Shown: positions 16,959 to 25,605 of the stretch, piece by piece
How positions within the stretch are numbered: position 1 is the stretch's first letter
How the letters are laid out: each line of letters starts with the position of its first letter
Assembly (NCBI RefSeq): GCF_000621605.1
Contig: NZ_JHXX01000004.1
Span: forward strand, 186,001 to 250,000
Direction: 5' to 3'
DNA length: 64,000 nt
From: Butyrivibrio sp. MC2021
GTDB lineage: Bacteria; Bacillota; Clostridia; Lachnospirales; Lachnospiraceae
The notes under the pieces: generated by a model
What the model was told of the DNA's origin: nothing
Databases searched by the model: none
What the model saw: the letters and a program-made list of their open reading frames with translations, nothing else
Translations under genes and position numbers: made by a program

Positions 16959-19217
16959 TCAGTCCGCGAAGACTTCATGGATTCTCTCCCGAAGTCCCGT
17001 GTAACGGCAAAGCTGCTGCTCATTGTCCACCATCTCCGTCAGGGTCTGCCTGCTGCCCAGGATACATACGGTGCTGCGGGCTCTGGTTATTCCTGTGTAA
17101 AGAAGGTTTCTGTTAAGGAGCATCCTGGGGCCACCCAGTATGGGCATGATTACCGCCGGATACTCACTTCCCTGGGACTTGTGGATGGTGATGGCATAGG
17201 ACAGCTCGATCTCGTCCAGTTCAAAGAACTGATATCTCACAAGCCTGTGCTCGTCGTATTCAACGGTAAGATCCTGGGAAAATTCGTTGATCTCCTTGAT
17301 GATTCCCATGTCGCCGTTGAAGATTCCCATGCCGGAATCCACCTCGGTGTTGAACTTACCAAGGACTTTCCACTGGGCCTGATAATTGTTCTTTATCTGC
17401 ATGACCTTGTCTCCCTCGCGGAAGGTCACATCCCCGGCCACGTGCTCCTTTTTGCTCTTATCCGGAGGATTCAGGTACTCCTGCAGGATGCTGTTGAGCT
17501 GAATGGCACCCAGGGGCCCTTTTCTCATGGGGGTCAGCACCTGGATGTCATAAGGCGTGGCATCAACGTAGCCCGGGAGCTTGTCCCTGATCAGCTGCAC
17601 CATATGCTTGTAGACCACGTTGGCATCGCTTCTTTCCAGGAAAAAGAAGTCCTTGCTCTTATTATCAAGAACAGGCTGCTCTCCGTTGTGGATCCTGTGG
17701 GCGTTCATAACGATGTCGCTCTCCTCAGCCTGTCTGAAGATCTTCTGCAAAATAATGGTGGGGAACCTGCCGCTCTTTATCAGGTCCGAGAGAACCTGTC
17801 CCGGTCCTACGCTGGGAAGCTGGGAGCTGTCACCTACCAGGATAAGATGGGTTCCGGGCACCAGAGCCTTAAGCAGGGCATAAAAAAGGTGGATATCCAC
17901 CATGGACATCTCGTCGATAATGATGGCATCGGCCTCCAGGGGGTTATCCCTGTTTCTTTCAAAGTGGACACCCCTTCCCTCCTTGTCATCATCCATGGAC
18001 TGGCCGGAGACTTCAAGAAGTCTGTGGATAGTCCTGGCTTCGTAGCCTGTGGCCTCAGTCATACGCTTGGCAGCGCGGCCCGTGGGGGCTGCCAGCATGA
18101 TATCAAGACCCTGGCTGGCGTAATAGCTGATGATGGTATTGATGGTGGTGGTCTTACCTGTGCCGGGGCCTCCGGTGATTATGACGATACCGTTGGAGAT
18201 GCTCTTAACAACGGCCTCTCTCTGAAGATCATCCAGCTCAATGCCTCTTTTTTTCTCTATCTCCAGGATGCTCTTTTTATAATTTTCTTCCTCTGCGGCG
18301 GTGACGGTCTCAGCCAGATTAAGGTCATGAAGCATCACTGCGCAGCCCTGCTCCTCATAGAAATAGCCGGAGGCAAAGACCTGTCCCTCACCCTTGATGA
18401 CAAGCTTTTTATCCATCATAAGATTGTATATCTGGGTACGGACCATGCCCTCGTCCAGGGCGAATTCTTCGCCGGAGGAAAGAAGCTCTATGGTCTTACT
18501 TATAAGCTCATCAAGGGGAAGATAGGTATTGCCGTCAAGAGAACCCTGCAAAAGGGCATACATGATAGCTGATTTGATGCGGTACTCGGAATCTACTCTG
18601 ATGCCCACCTTGGCTGCGATCTCATCGGCAGTCTTAAAACCGATGCCACTGATGTCATCCGCCAGCTGGTAGGGGTTCTCCATGAGGATGGAGTAGATCC
18701 TGGCGCCGTAATTATTATAGATTTTAACCGCCATGGTGTTGGTGATGCCGTACTTCTGAAGGAAGATCATGGCATCACGCATTTCCTTTTTCTCGGCCAT
18801 CTGCATGGCGATGTCTATGGCTTTTTTCTCACTGATACCCTTGACCTCCTCAAGGCGCTCCGGTTCCTCCTCGATGATCCTGAAGGTGTCCTCCCCGAAC
18901 TTCTTGACGATCCTGGCCGCCAGGGCTTCACCGATGCCCTTGATGGCGCCGGAGCCCAGGTATCTCTGCATGGACACGGCGTCGTCGGGAACGACGATCT
19001 TGTAGCTTGTGACCTTGAGCTGAACGCCGTAAACCTTGTGGTTCACCATTACGCCCTCTACCTCCAGGGCATCTCCCACGTCCACGTCCTTGAAATTGCC
19101 CACGCAGGTCAGGTCCTCCTCGTCGGTGATAAGGTTCAGGACACCATAGCCGGTATCAGATGATTTATATATAAAATGTTCTACGAATCCTTTGATTATT
19201 TCTTTCTCATTTTCCAT
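16959..19217 (-). CDS. recD2: RecD2-type ATP-dependent DNA helicase
   Basis: The product has about 752 residues. The N-terminal region carries helix-hairpin-helix-like segments (G-I-G-E-A-L-A, G-I-G-F-K-T-A) typical of RecD2, which works without RecBC. The superfamily 1 motor follows, with Walker A G-G-P-G-T-G-K-T-T-T near 350, I-I-D-E-M-S-M-V-D as Walker B, Q-I-F-R-type motif near 490 and the C-terminal motif K-S-Q-G-S-E-Y. The enzyme unwinds DNA 5' to 3' in repair. There is no ribosome site before either ATG (19226 or 19217), and an extended -10 box ends about 7 bases before 19217, so the mRNA may be leaderless. Confidence 0.93.
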   Translation of the reverse strand: MENEKEIIKGFVEHFIYKSSDTGYGVLNLITDEEDLTCVGNFKDVDVGDALEVEGVMVNHKVYGVQLKVTSYKIVVPDDAVSMQRYLGSGAIKGIGEALAARIVKKFGEDTFRIIEEEPERLEEVKGISEKKAIDIAMQMAEKKEMRDAMIFLQKYGITNTMAVKIYNNYGARIYSILMENPYQLADDISGIGFKTADEIAAKVGIRVDSEYRIKSAIMYALLQGSLDGNTYLPLDELISKTIELLSSGEEFALDEGMVRTQIYNLMMDKKLVIKGEGQVFASGYFYEEQGCAVMLHDLNLAETVTAAEEENYKKSILEIEKKRGIELDDLQREAVVKSISNGIVIITGGPGTGKTTTINTIISYYASQGLDIMLAAPTGRAAKRMTEATGYEARTIHRLLEVSGQSMDDDKEGRGVHFERNRDNPLEADAIIIDEMSMVDIHLFYALLKALVPGTHLILVGDSSQLPSVGPGQVLSDLIKSGRFPTIILQKIFRQAEESDIVMNAHRIHNGEQPVLDNKSKDFFFLERSDANVVYKHMVQLIRDKLPGYVDATPYDIQVLTPMRKGPLGAIQLNSILQEYLNPPDKSKKEHVAGDVTFREGDKVMQIKNNYQAQWKVLGKFNTEVDSGMGIFNGDMGIIKEINEFSQDLTVEYDEHRLVRYQFFELDEIELSYAITIHKSQGSEYPAVIMPILGGPRMLLNRNLLYTGITRARSTVCILGSRQTLTEMVDNEQQLCRYTGLRERIHEVFAD

Positions 19218-19224
19218 GGTGAAC

Positions 19225-19233
19225 ATTATAGCA
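19225..19233 (-). promoter_or_regulatory. Extended -10 promoter of recD2
   Basis: TGCTATAAT reads on the minus strand, a perfect extended -10 element. No good -35 is visible. Predicted transcription start falls at or next to the ATG at 19217. Confidence 0.6.
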
Positions 19234-19251
19234 TAGATTGTCGAATAAAAA

Positions 19252-19284
19252 GCAAAAAGAAAGCCTCCGAATAATCGGAAGCTC
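19252..19284 (-). terminator. Terminator after the mbl-flagellar operon... recD2 side
   Basis: A 9-bp stem with one G-T pair (19262-19270 with 19275-19283, loop ATAA) is followed on the minus strand by TTCTTTTTGCTTTTT. It lies 27 bases after the rod-binding gene stop and separates that operon from recD2. Confidence 0.8.
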
Positions 19285-19309
19285 TCCTGTAATCATCATC
19301 TTTAATTTA

Positions 19310-19690
19310 CTATTGTTCGTCGGGGATGTTGTAGGTCCGTTTCAGGTTCTCGTAAAGCATGGCGGCAAAGCCGTTACTCTGCATATCCGCTGAGGTTGCG
19401 CACAGATCCTGAAGGGTCTGATCCTTGAAGTAGTCCACCAGTGTTTCTGTACTCTGGTCGCCTCTCTCGGGCTTCATGGCATCTACGGATTTCTGCATCT
19501 CCTTGAACATCTGCTCAAGGAAGTAGGCCTCGAAGCTCTTGCAGGCCTCCCACAGCTCTGAGTCCGTGGACTGGGCAGAGGTGTTCTGGATTTTGCTCTT
19601 TATGGCCTGAGTACTGGCATTTTTGCTTTCCTCCATGGCATATTCGGTTAGCGCCTGGGCACCAAGTCCGGTGATATCAAGTCCTGCCAT
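19310..19690 (-). CDS. Rod-binding protein (FlgJ N-terminal-like)
   Basis: The product has 126 residues. The central block with E-A-C-K-S-F-E-A-Y-F-L-E-Q-M-F-K-E-M-Q and the end Y-E-N-L-K-R-T-Y match the rod-binding domain (PF10135) found at the N-terminus of FlgJ. There is no muramidase domain, as is usual in Firmicutes. It should help assemble the flagellar rod through the wall. It follows the FlhP-like gene by 22 bases and ends the operon. Confidence 0.85.
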   Translation of the reverse strand: MAGLDITGLGAQALTEYAMEESKNASTQAIKSKIQNTSAQSTDSELWEACKSFEAYFLEQMFKEMQKSVDAMKPERGDQSTETLVDYFKDQTLQDLCATSADMQSNGFAAMLYENLKRTYNIPDEQ

Positions 19691-19712
19691 ATTTTACTCC
19701 CCTCATTATCTA

Positions 19713-20537
19713 TTACCTCTTCAGCTGATTAGCTGTCTGCATCATCTCGTCTGTGGTCTGGATCGCTGTTGAATTCATTTCATAGGCTCTCTGGGCAACG
19801 ATGAGGTTAACCATCTCTGTTGCTACGTTTACGTTGGAGCCTTCAAGATAGCCCTGGACTATCTCACTCTTTTTAATGTCGTCAGCCTCTTCCTCGAGAA
19901 TTGCTTCTCCACTGGCCGCAGTCTCTTTCCAGGCCGCGCTTCCTACTCTCTCAAGTCCTTCTCTGTTTCTGAACTGCCAGATACCGATCTTCATCCCCTG
20001 ATCCTGTGGGACGCCCTGATCATCGGGATAGTAGATGGAACCGTCACCGCCGATGGTAATTCTGCTGGCGATGGCTCCCGGCATCTCGATCTGTTCTCCA
20101 TCAGTGCTAAGAACGAGATTTCCTTCAGCTGTTGTGAGCACCAGTGTGTCTCCTCCTGTCTCCTGAAGAGCCCAGGTAAAGTTACCGTTTCTGGTGTATA
20201 GCTGGGTTTCACCGTCGGCATCAAGATAACTGAAGAAGCCGTCACCGCTGAGTGCCACAGCTGCCGGATTATCGCTGGTCTGGAATGAGCCCTGGGAAAA
20301 ATACTGATTGATGGATGACGTACGTACTCCAAGTCCCACCTGGGAATTAGTAGGCTTTGGAGTTCCGTTGGCCGTACTTGTCACGGTCTGTAACTCCTGG
20401 TATAGAAGAGACTTGAACTGAGCGCCCTGAGCCTTGTAGCCCGTGGTGTTGACGTTCGCCAGGTTGTTGGCGATAGTATCAACATTTGTCTGCTGAGCGT
20501 TCATTCCTGTAGCTGCTGACCATAAGCTTCGTACCAT
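19713..20537 (-). CDS. Flagellar hook-basal body rod protein, FlhP/FlgG-like
   Basis: The product has 274 residues. The N-terminal flagellar rod signature I-A-N-N-L-A-N-V-N-T-T-G-Y-K-A is at about 22-36. The C-terminal coiled segment has S-N-V-N-V-A-T-E-M-V-N-L-I and ends with M-M-Q-T-A-N-Q-L. These are the conserved ends of FlgG/FlgF/FlhP axial proteins, exported through the flagellar type III system to form the rod. B. subtilis has mbl-flhO-flhP in the same order, so this is the flhP position. A sigma-28-like -10 (GCCGATAA) lies in the 80-base gap before it. Confidence 0.9.
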   Translation of the reverse strand: MVRSLWSAATGMNAQQTNVDTIANNLANVNTTGYKAQGAQFKSLLYQELQTVTSTANGTPKPTNSQVGLGVRTSSINQYFSQGSFQTSDNPAAVALSGDGFFSYLDADGETQLYTRNGNFTWALQETGGDTLVLTTAEGNLVLSTDGEQIEMPGAIASRITIGGDGSIYYPDDQGVPQDQGMKIGIWQFRNREGLERVGSAAWKETAASGEAILEEEADDIKKSEIVQGYLEGSNVNVATEMVNLIVAQRAYEMNSTAIQTTDEMMQTANQLKR

Positions 20538-20561
20538 AGCAAGTACCTCCCTCTTACTTTT

Positions 20562-20589
20562 TTATCGGCAGATATTTGCACTTAAATTA
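20562..20589 (-). promoter_or_regulatory. Possible internal sigma-28 promoter before the flhP-like gene
   Basis: A perfect GCCGATAA (20569 to 20562) lies 16 bases after TAAT (20589 to 20586). The -10 is ideal for the flagellar sigma factor; the -35 has three of four bases. A GAGGGAGGT ribosome site follows before the ATG at 20537. Confidence 0.45.
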
Positions 20590-20617
20590 TAAAAAGATTA
20601 TTAAAAATGAAATCTTC

Positions 20618-21445
20618 TTACAGCTTGCCCAGCTGGTTAACTGCTATATCAAGGGTCTCGTCCACTGTGGTGATCATTCTCTGGTTGGTATCGTAGTTTC
20701 TCTGAACCGCGATCATGGTAACCATCTCATCCACAACGGATACGTTGGACTGCTCCAAAAATCCCGCATAGATCTGGCCTGTGGCGTCGATCTGCTCCGC
20801 CTGGTCCGTGGCGATATACATATTTTCCCCGTAGTGCTCTAAGGTGTCATAGCTGAACCTTCCGTCGGGATAAATGGTCTTGGCAAAATCAAAGCGTCCG
20901 ATGGTTGCCACCACTGCTCCGTCCTGGATAAGCTCGCCTCTGGTATTTATATCAACGTCTAAATCGGGATTGATCTGGATATGCTGACCGTCCTGATCAA
21001 GGACAAAGTCGCCGTCCTGAGTAACAAGAACGCCCTCGGAAGTGAGGGTGAAGTCACCGTCTCTGGTGTACATGATCTGGGTGACATTGGGAATATCTAT
21101 CTCGATGTTCTTGGCCTTGTTGGTGTACTCGATTCCAAAGAAACCGTAGCCGCCTATGGCAAGGTCAAAGGTGTTGCCTGTCTCCCTCATGGGGCCTTCT
21201 GTCCAGTCAACATAGCCTTCACCAATTTTTACACCGGGATTAATAACGCCCAGCCTACGAGCTGTAAGCGGGGCGTCAGTATAATCTTTAATTTTGAGCG
21301 CAAGCTGATCATTGAAAGACTGTGAAGTTGCGCCTTCCTTTTTGTAACCGTTGGTATTGGCATTGGCCAGATTGTTGGTGAGCACATCCATTCTGTGCTG
21401 TTCATTGATCATACCTGTGTAAGCAGTGTAGAGACCTTTTACCAT
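20618..21445 (-). CDS. Flagellar hook-basal body rod protein, FlhO/FlgF-like
   Basis: The product has 275 residues. The N-terminal signature L-T-N-N-L-A-N-A-N-T-N-G-Y-K-K and the C-terminal S-N-V-S-V-V-D-E-M-V-T-M-I-A-V-Q-R helix identify a rod or hook axial protein. It sits directly downstream of mbl, the position of flhO in B. subtilis. It is probably a proximal rod subunit paired with the FlhP-like protein downstream. No signal peptide is present, as expected for type III export. Confidence 0.9.
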   Translation of the reverse strand: MVKGLYTAYTGMINEQHRMDVLTNNLANANTNGYKKEGATSQSFNDQLALKIKDYTDAPLTARRLGVINPGVKIGEGYVDWTEGPMRETGNTFDLAIGGYGFFGIEYTNKAKNIEIDIPNVTQIMYTRDGDFTLTSEGVLVTQDGDFVLDQDGQHIQINPDLDVDINTRGELIQDGAVVATIGRFDFAKTIYPDGRFSYDTLEHYGENMYIATDQAEQIDATGQIYAGFLEQSNVSVVDEMVTMIAVQRNYDTNQRMITTVDETLDIAVNQLGKL

Positions 21446-21510
21446 GCAATTGTCCTCATGCCGTCCATAGCCTTTTTGCCTGTTCGGTCCGTGAACAGTG
21501 TGCGGATTTC

Positions 21511-22503
21511 TTAATCCTCGTGGTAGCCCGCAATGAACTCCACGTAACGGCCGGTTCCGATAGCCACCGCTGTCATAGGATCCTCAGCAGTCATGGTATT
21601 GATACCGGTCTTGGAATATATAAGATCCTCAAGGCCACGAAGAAGTGCTCCACCACCTGTGAGAACGATACCTCTCTCGGCGATATCTGATGAAAGCTCC
21701 GGAGGTGTGCTCTCCAGAACGCTGTGGATAGCCTCAATGATCTGAGATGTGGGCTCCTTCAGCGCCTCTTCTGTCTCCTCTGAGGAAACTCTTACTGTCT
21801 TGGGAAGTCCTGAAAGAAGGTTTCTTCCTCTGACATCAAGGTAGTCGTTCTCAGCTCTTGGATAAGCTGTACCGATCTTGATCTTGATATCCTCTGCTGT
21901 ACGAGGTCCGATGAGAAGGTTGTGCTTCTTTCTCATATATCTGACAATAGCCTCGTCGAAGTCATCACCTGCCACCTTAACTGAGGTGCTCTCTACGGTG
22001 GAACCCAGGGAAATAACTGCGATATCAGATGTACCGCCGCCTATATCAACGATCATGTTGCCGCAGGGCTTGGTGATATCGATTCCTGCACCGATAGCTG
22101 CTGCGATAGGCTCCTCTATGGTCTTAACCTCTCTGGCTCCGCAAAGTCTTGTTGCATCCTCAACGGCCTTCTTCTCAACCTCTGTGGCACCTGAAGGTAC
22201 ACATACGGCGATGAAGGGCTTGCGGTGGATCCTGCGTCCGATGGCCTTCTTGATAAAGTAGCGCATCATCTGCTCTGTGATCTTGTAATTGGAAATAACG
22301 CCCTGTCTAAGGGGTCTTACTGCTACAATATTGCCGGGAGTACGGCCAAGCATCAGTCTTGCATCCTCACCGATAGCCTTTATCTCCTCAGTGTCTCTGT
22401 CATAAGCTACTACTGAGGGCTCCTTCAATACAACTCCCTTGCCTCTGATATAAACAAGTACGGAAGCTGTTCCCAAATCGATTCCAATATCTGCGTACTG
22501 CAT
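21511..22503 (-). CDS. mbl: MreB/Mbl-type actin-like cell-shape protein
   Basis: The 330-residue actin-fold ATPase forms membrane-associated filaments that direct lateral wall synthesis. The phosphate-1 loop I-D-L-G-T-A-S is at 8-14, phosphate-2 D-I-G-G-G-T-S-D near 158 and the adenosine motif L-T-G-G-G-A-L-L-R-G near 286. No mreC, mreD or rodA follows; instead two flagellar rod genes do, which marks this as the Mbl-type copy. Length is normal. Two promoter types are visible upstream. Confidence 0.93.
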   Translation of the reverse strand: MQYADIGIDLGTASVLVYIRGKGVVLKEPSVVAYDRDTEEIKAIGEDARLMLGRTPGNIVAVRPLRQGVISNYKITEQMMRYFIKKAIGRRIHRKPFIAVCVPSGATEVEKKAVEDATRLCGAREVKTIEEPIAAAIGAGIDITKPCGNMIVDIGGGTSDIAVISLGSTVESTSVKVAGDDFDEAIVRYMRKKHNLLIGPRTAEDIKIKIGTAYPRAENDYLDVRGRNLLSGLPKTVRVSSEETEEALKEPTSQIIEAIHSVLESTPPELSSDIAERGIVLTGGGALLRGLEDLIYSKTGINTMTAEDPMTAVAIGTGRYVEFIAGYHED

Positions 22504-22596
22504 AATTAACGAATGCCCCTTTCAAAATCAAACAAAAACGTCTATAAACTCCGATAGAGCATAGGCGTGGATAATAAAATTTACAATATCATATGC

Positions 22597-22625
22597 ATTA
22601 TAAACTAAATTATCGCATTTTTAAA
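22597..22625 (-). promoter_or_regulatory. Sigma-A-like promoter of mbl
   Basis: TTTAAA (22625 to 22620), 17 bases, then a perfect TATAAT (22602 to 22597) on the minus strand, about 90 bases before the ATG. Confidence 0.6.
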
Positions 22626-22648
22626 GGGGTGACATTCCCTCTTTTATA

Positions 22649-22676
22649 TTATCGGTCACTTTTCTCTCAATATTTA
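22649..22676 (-). promoter_or_regulatory. Possible sigma-28 promoter of mbl and flagellar rod genes
   Basis: TAAA (22676 to 22673), 16 bases, then ACCGATAA (22656 to 22649), one base off the GCCGATAA consensus and spaced one base more than usual. It lies upstream of the sigma-A-like promoter. Confidence 0.4.
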
Positions 22677-22691
22677 GAGTAAAAATGGTAA

Positions 22692-25589
22692 TCACTTAAG
22701 CATCTTTTTGATGTAGGCGCCGGTAAAGGACTTCTTGCACTTGGCCACGGTCTCGGGGGTGCCCTGTACTACCACGGTTCCGCCCTTGGAGCCGCCCTCG
22801 GGGCCCATGTCGATGATGTAGTCACCGGTCTTGATAACGTCAAGGTTGTGCTCGATGACGATTACGGTGTTGCCCTGCTCCACCAGCTTGTGCATGATCT
22901 TAACCAGCTTCTGGACATCCGCAAAGTGAAGTCCTGTGGTGGGCTCATCCAGGATGTAGACAGTCTTGCCGGTGCCTACCTTGGAAAGCTCTGTGGCAAG
23001 CTTGATTCTCTGGGCCTCACCGCCGGAGAGCTCTGTACTGGGCTGACCAAGCTTTACATAGCCAAGGCCCACATCATAGAGGGTCTGGATCTTGCGCTTG
23101 ATGGTCTTGACGTTCTCAAAGAAGGTCAGGGCCTCCTCAACGGTCATATCAAGGACGTCGTAGATGCTCTTACCCTTGTACTTGACCTCCAGGGTCTCGT
23201 GGTTGTAGCGCTTGCCGCCGCAGACCTCGCAGGGTACATATACGTCAGGTAAAAAGTGCATCTCGATCTTGATGATTCCGTCACCGCCGCAGGCTTCGCA
23301 GCGTCCGCCCTTGACGTTGAAAGAGAAACGTCCCTTCTTGTAGCCCCTGGTCTTGGCATCGGGCGTGCCCGCAAAGAGATCTCTTATCATGTCAAAGACA
23401 CCGGTGTAGGTGGCGGGGTTAGACCTTGGGGTTCTTCCGATGGGGGACTGGTCAATGGCGATGACCTTGTCCACCTGGTCTATACCCTCTATATTCTTGT
23501 GCTTGCCGGGGATGAGTCTTGCTCTGTTAAGGTCCCTGGCAAGGCGCTTGTATACTATCTCATTTACCAGTGAGCTCTTGCCGGAGCCAGAAACACCGGT
23601 AACTATGGTCATAACTCCGATGGGGATCTCCACATCGATATTCTTGAGGTTGTTCTCCTGGGCTCCGATGACCTTAAGCCACCCCTTGGGCTCTCTGCGC
23701 TCGGAGGGAACCTCGATCTTGAGCTTGCCGGAGAGGTACTGTCCTGTGATGGACTCTTTTACCTTCATGATTTCCTCGGCGGTACCGCAGGCCACGATCT
23801 TGCCTCCGTGGGAGCCGGCACCGGGGCCAACGTCCACGATGTAGTCCGCTTCCCTCATGGTATCCTCGTCGTGCTCAACCACAATGAGGGTGTTACCCAG
23901 GTCGCGAAGGTTCTTCAGAGTGTTAAGGAGCTTGTCGTTATCCCTCTGGTGAAGACCGATACTGGGCTCATCCAGGATATAGCACACTCCGCAAAGACCG
24001 GAACCTATCTGGGTTGCCAGTCTGATTCTCTGGGCTTCGCCGCCGGAGAGAGTTCCTGTGGCTCTTGAAAGAGAAAGGTAATCAAGTCCTACATCCACAA
24101 GGAAGCCTACTCTTGCCCTTATCTCCTTGAGAACCTGGGAGCCGATCATCTCCTGCTGGGGAGTGAGCTTCAGCTCCTCAAGATATGTGGAAAGCTCATC
24201 TATGGACATGGATGTGATCTCATAGATGTTCTTGTTATCAACTGTAACCGCCAGGGCTTCCTTCTTAAGTCTCTGGCCTCCGCAGAGGGCGCAGGGAGTA
24301 AATCTCATGTACTGCTCGTACTCTGCCTTGGCGGACTCAGAGAAGGTCTCCTTGTAGCGCTGCTCAACGTTCTTGATAAGACCGTCGAACTTGATGGGGT
24401 AATCTCCCTCGCCGCGCTGGCCCTTGTAGTGGACCATAACGGTTCTGTCGGAGCCGTGGATAAGCATGTGTCTGATATCCTCGGGAAGGTCCTGATAGGG
24501 AGTATCAAGGCTGAACTTATACTCTTTTGCCAGGTGCTTCAGAACTGCGTTGGAGAAACTGCCGTCCTTGTTGGAGGACTGCCAGCCCATGACCACGATA
24601 CAGCCGTCGTTAAGGGACAGGGACTTATCCGGGATCATGAGGTCCTCGTCAAACTCCATCTTGTAGCCAAGGCCGAAGCAGTCCGGACAGGCTCCGAAGG
24701 GGTTGTTGAAAGAGAAGCTCCTGGGCTCGATCTCAGGAATACTGACACCGCAGTCCGGGCAGGCGAAGTTCTGGCTAAAGCTCAGCTCCTCTCCATCCAC
24801 AACGTCCACCAGAAGAAGGCCCTCGGCCAGTGCCAGGGCGTTCTCCACGGAGTCAGTAAGTCGTCTCCTTAAGTTCTCGTTGTCCTCATGGACCACGATA
24901 CGGTCTACGATTATCTCTATGCTATGCTTGATGTTCTTATCAAGCTTGATTTCTTCCTCGGTGAGCTCGTACTGGCTGCCGTCGATGCGGGCTCTGACGT
25001 AGCCTGCGCGCTTAGCTCTGTCCAGGGTCTTGGCGTGTTCACCCTTTTTACCCCTGACAACGGGAGCAAGGATCTGGAGCTTGGTGCCCTCTCCCAGAGC
25101 TATGATTTGGTCGCACATCTCATCCACGGTCTGGCGTCTGATCTCACGGCCGCAGTTGGGGCAGTGAGGGATACCGATCCTGGCATAAAGAAGTCTGAAG
25201 TGGTCGTAGATCTCAGTGACGGTGCCCACGGTGGATCTGGGGTTCTTGTTGGTGGATTTCTGGTCGATGGAAATAGTGGGGGAAAGTCCCTCAATGCGCT
25301 CAACGTTGGGCTTATCCATCTGTCCTAAGAACATTCTCGCGTAGGAGGACAGTGACTCCATGTACCTGCGCTGTCCCTCGGCAAAAATGGTATCGAAAGC
25401 CAGAGAGGACTTGCCGGAGCCGGAAAGGCCGGTGAAAACGGTCAGAGTCTCCCTGGGGATCTTCACATTAACATTTTTAAGGTTATGTTCATTGGCACCA
25501 CGGACCCTGATGTAGTCATGGATGTCAGAGGGAAGAATCCTCTTGGTGGTGGTGTTCTTTTTGGTCATATTGGTCTTCTTTTCAGCCAT
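22692..25589 (-). CDS. uvrA: Excinuclease ABC subunit A
   Basis: The 965-residue dimeric ATPase scans DNA for damage in nucleotide excision repair and loads UvrB. Two ABC modules are visible: the first Walker [10 protein letters not shown] near 55 and the second G-V-S-G-S-G-K-S-S near 670. Two signature L-S-G-G-E-A-Q-R motifs and two zinc-finger cysteine sets (C-P-N-C-G; C-E-A-C-G ... C-E-V-C-G) are also present. A lysine-rich N-terminal extension of about 25 residues ([11 protein letters not shown]) precedes the usual start I-R-V-R-G-A. It is 16 bases after uvrB, in one operon. Confidence 0.98.
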   Translation of the reverse strand: MAEKKTNMTKKNTTTKRILPSDIHDYIRVRGANEHNLKNVNVKIPRETLTVFTGLSGSGKSSLAFDTIFAEGQRRYMESLSSYARMFLGQMDKPNVERIEGLSPTISIDQKSTNKNPRSTVGTVTEIYDHFRLLYARIGIPHCPNCGREIRRQTVDEMCDQIIALGEGTKLQILAPVVRGKKGEHAKTLDRAKRAGYVRARIDGSQYELTEEEIKLDKNIKHSIEIIVDRIVVHEDNENLRRRLTDSVENALALAEGLLLVDVVDGEELSFSQNFACPDCGVSIPEIEPRSFSFNNPFGACPDCFGLGYKMEFDEDLMIPDKSLSLNDGCIVVMGWQSSNKDGSFSNAVLKHLAKEYKFSLDTPYQDLPEDIRHMLIHGSDRTVMVHYKGQRGEGDYPIKFDGLIKNVEQRYKETFSESAKAEYEQYMRFTPCALCGGQRLKKEALAVTVDNKNIYEITSMSIDELSTYLEELKLTPQQEMIGSQVLKEIRARVGFLVDVGLDYLSLSRATGTLSGGEAQRIRLATQIGSGLCGVCYILDEPSIGLHQRDNDKLLNTLKNLRDLGNTLIVVEHDEDTMREADYIVDVGPGAGSHGGKIVACGTAEEIMKVKESITGQYLSGKLKIEVPSERREPKGWLKVIGAQENNLKNIDVEIPIGVMTIVTGVSGSGKSSLVNEIVYKRLARDLNRARLIPGKHKNIEGIDQVDKVIAIDQSPIGRTPRSNPATYTGVFDMIRDLFAGTPDAKTRGYKKGRFSFNVKGGRCEACGGDGIIKIEMHFLPDVYVPCEVCGGKRYNHETLEVKYKGKSIYDVLDMTVEEALTFFENVKTIKRKIQTLYDVGLGYVKLGQPSTELSGGEAQRIKLATELSKVGTGKTVYILDEPTTGLHFADVQKLVKIMHKLVEQGNTVIVIEHNLDVIKTGDYIIDMGPEGGSKGGTVVVQGTPETVAKCKKSFTGAYIKKMLK

Positions 25590-25605
25590 ACTGATTCCTT
25601 TCGGG

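Noticed and set aside
16977-18572. A 531-codon open frame on the plus strand
   Set aside because: It lies wholly antisense to recD2, whose motifs are intact, and reads as a low-information His/Leu/Gly-rich shadow.
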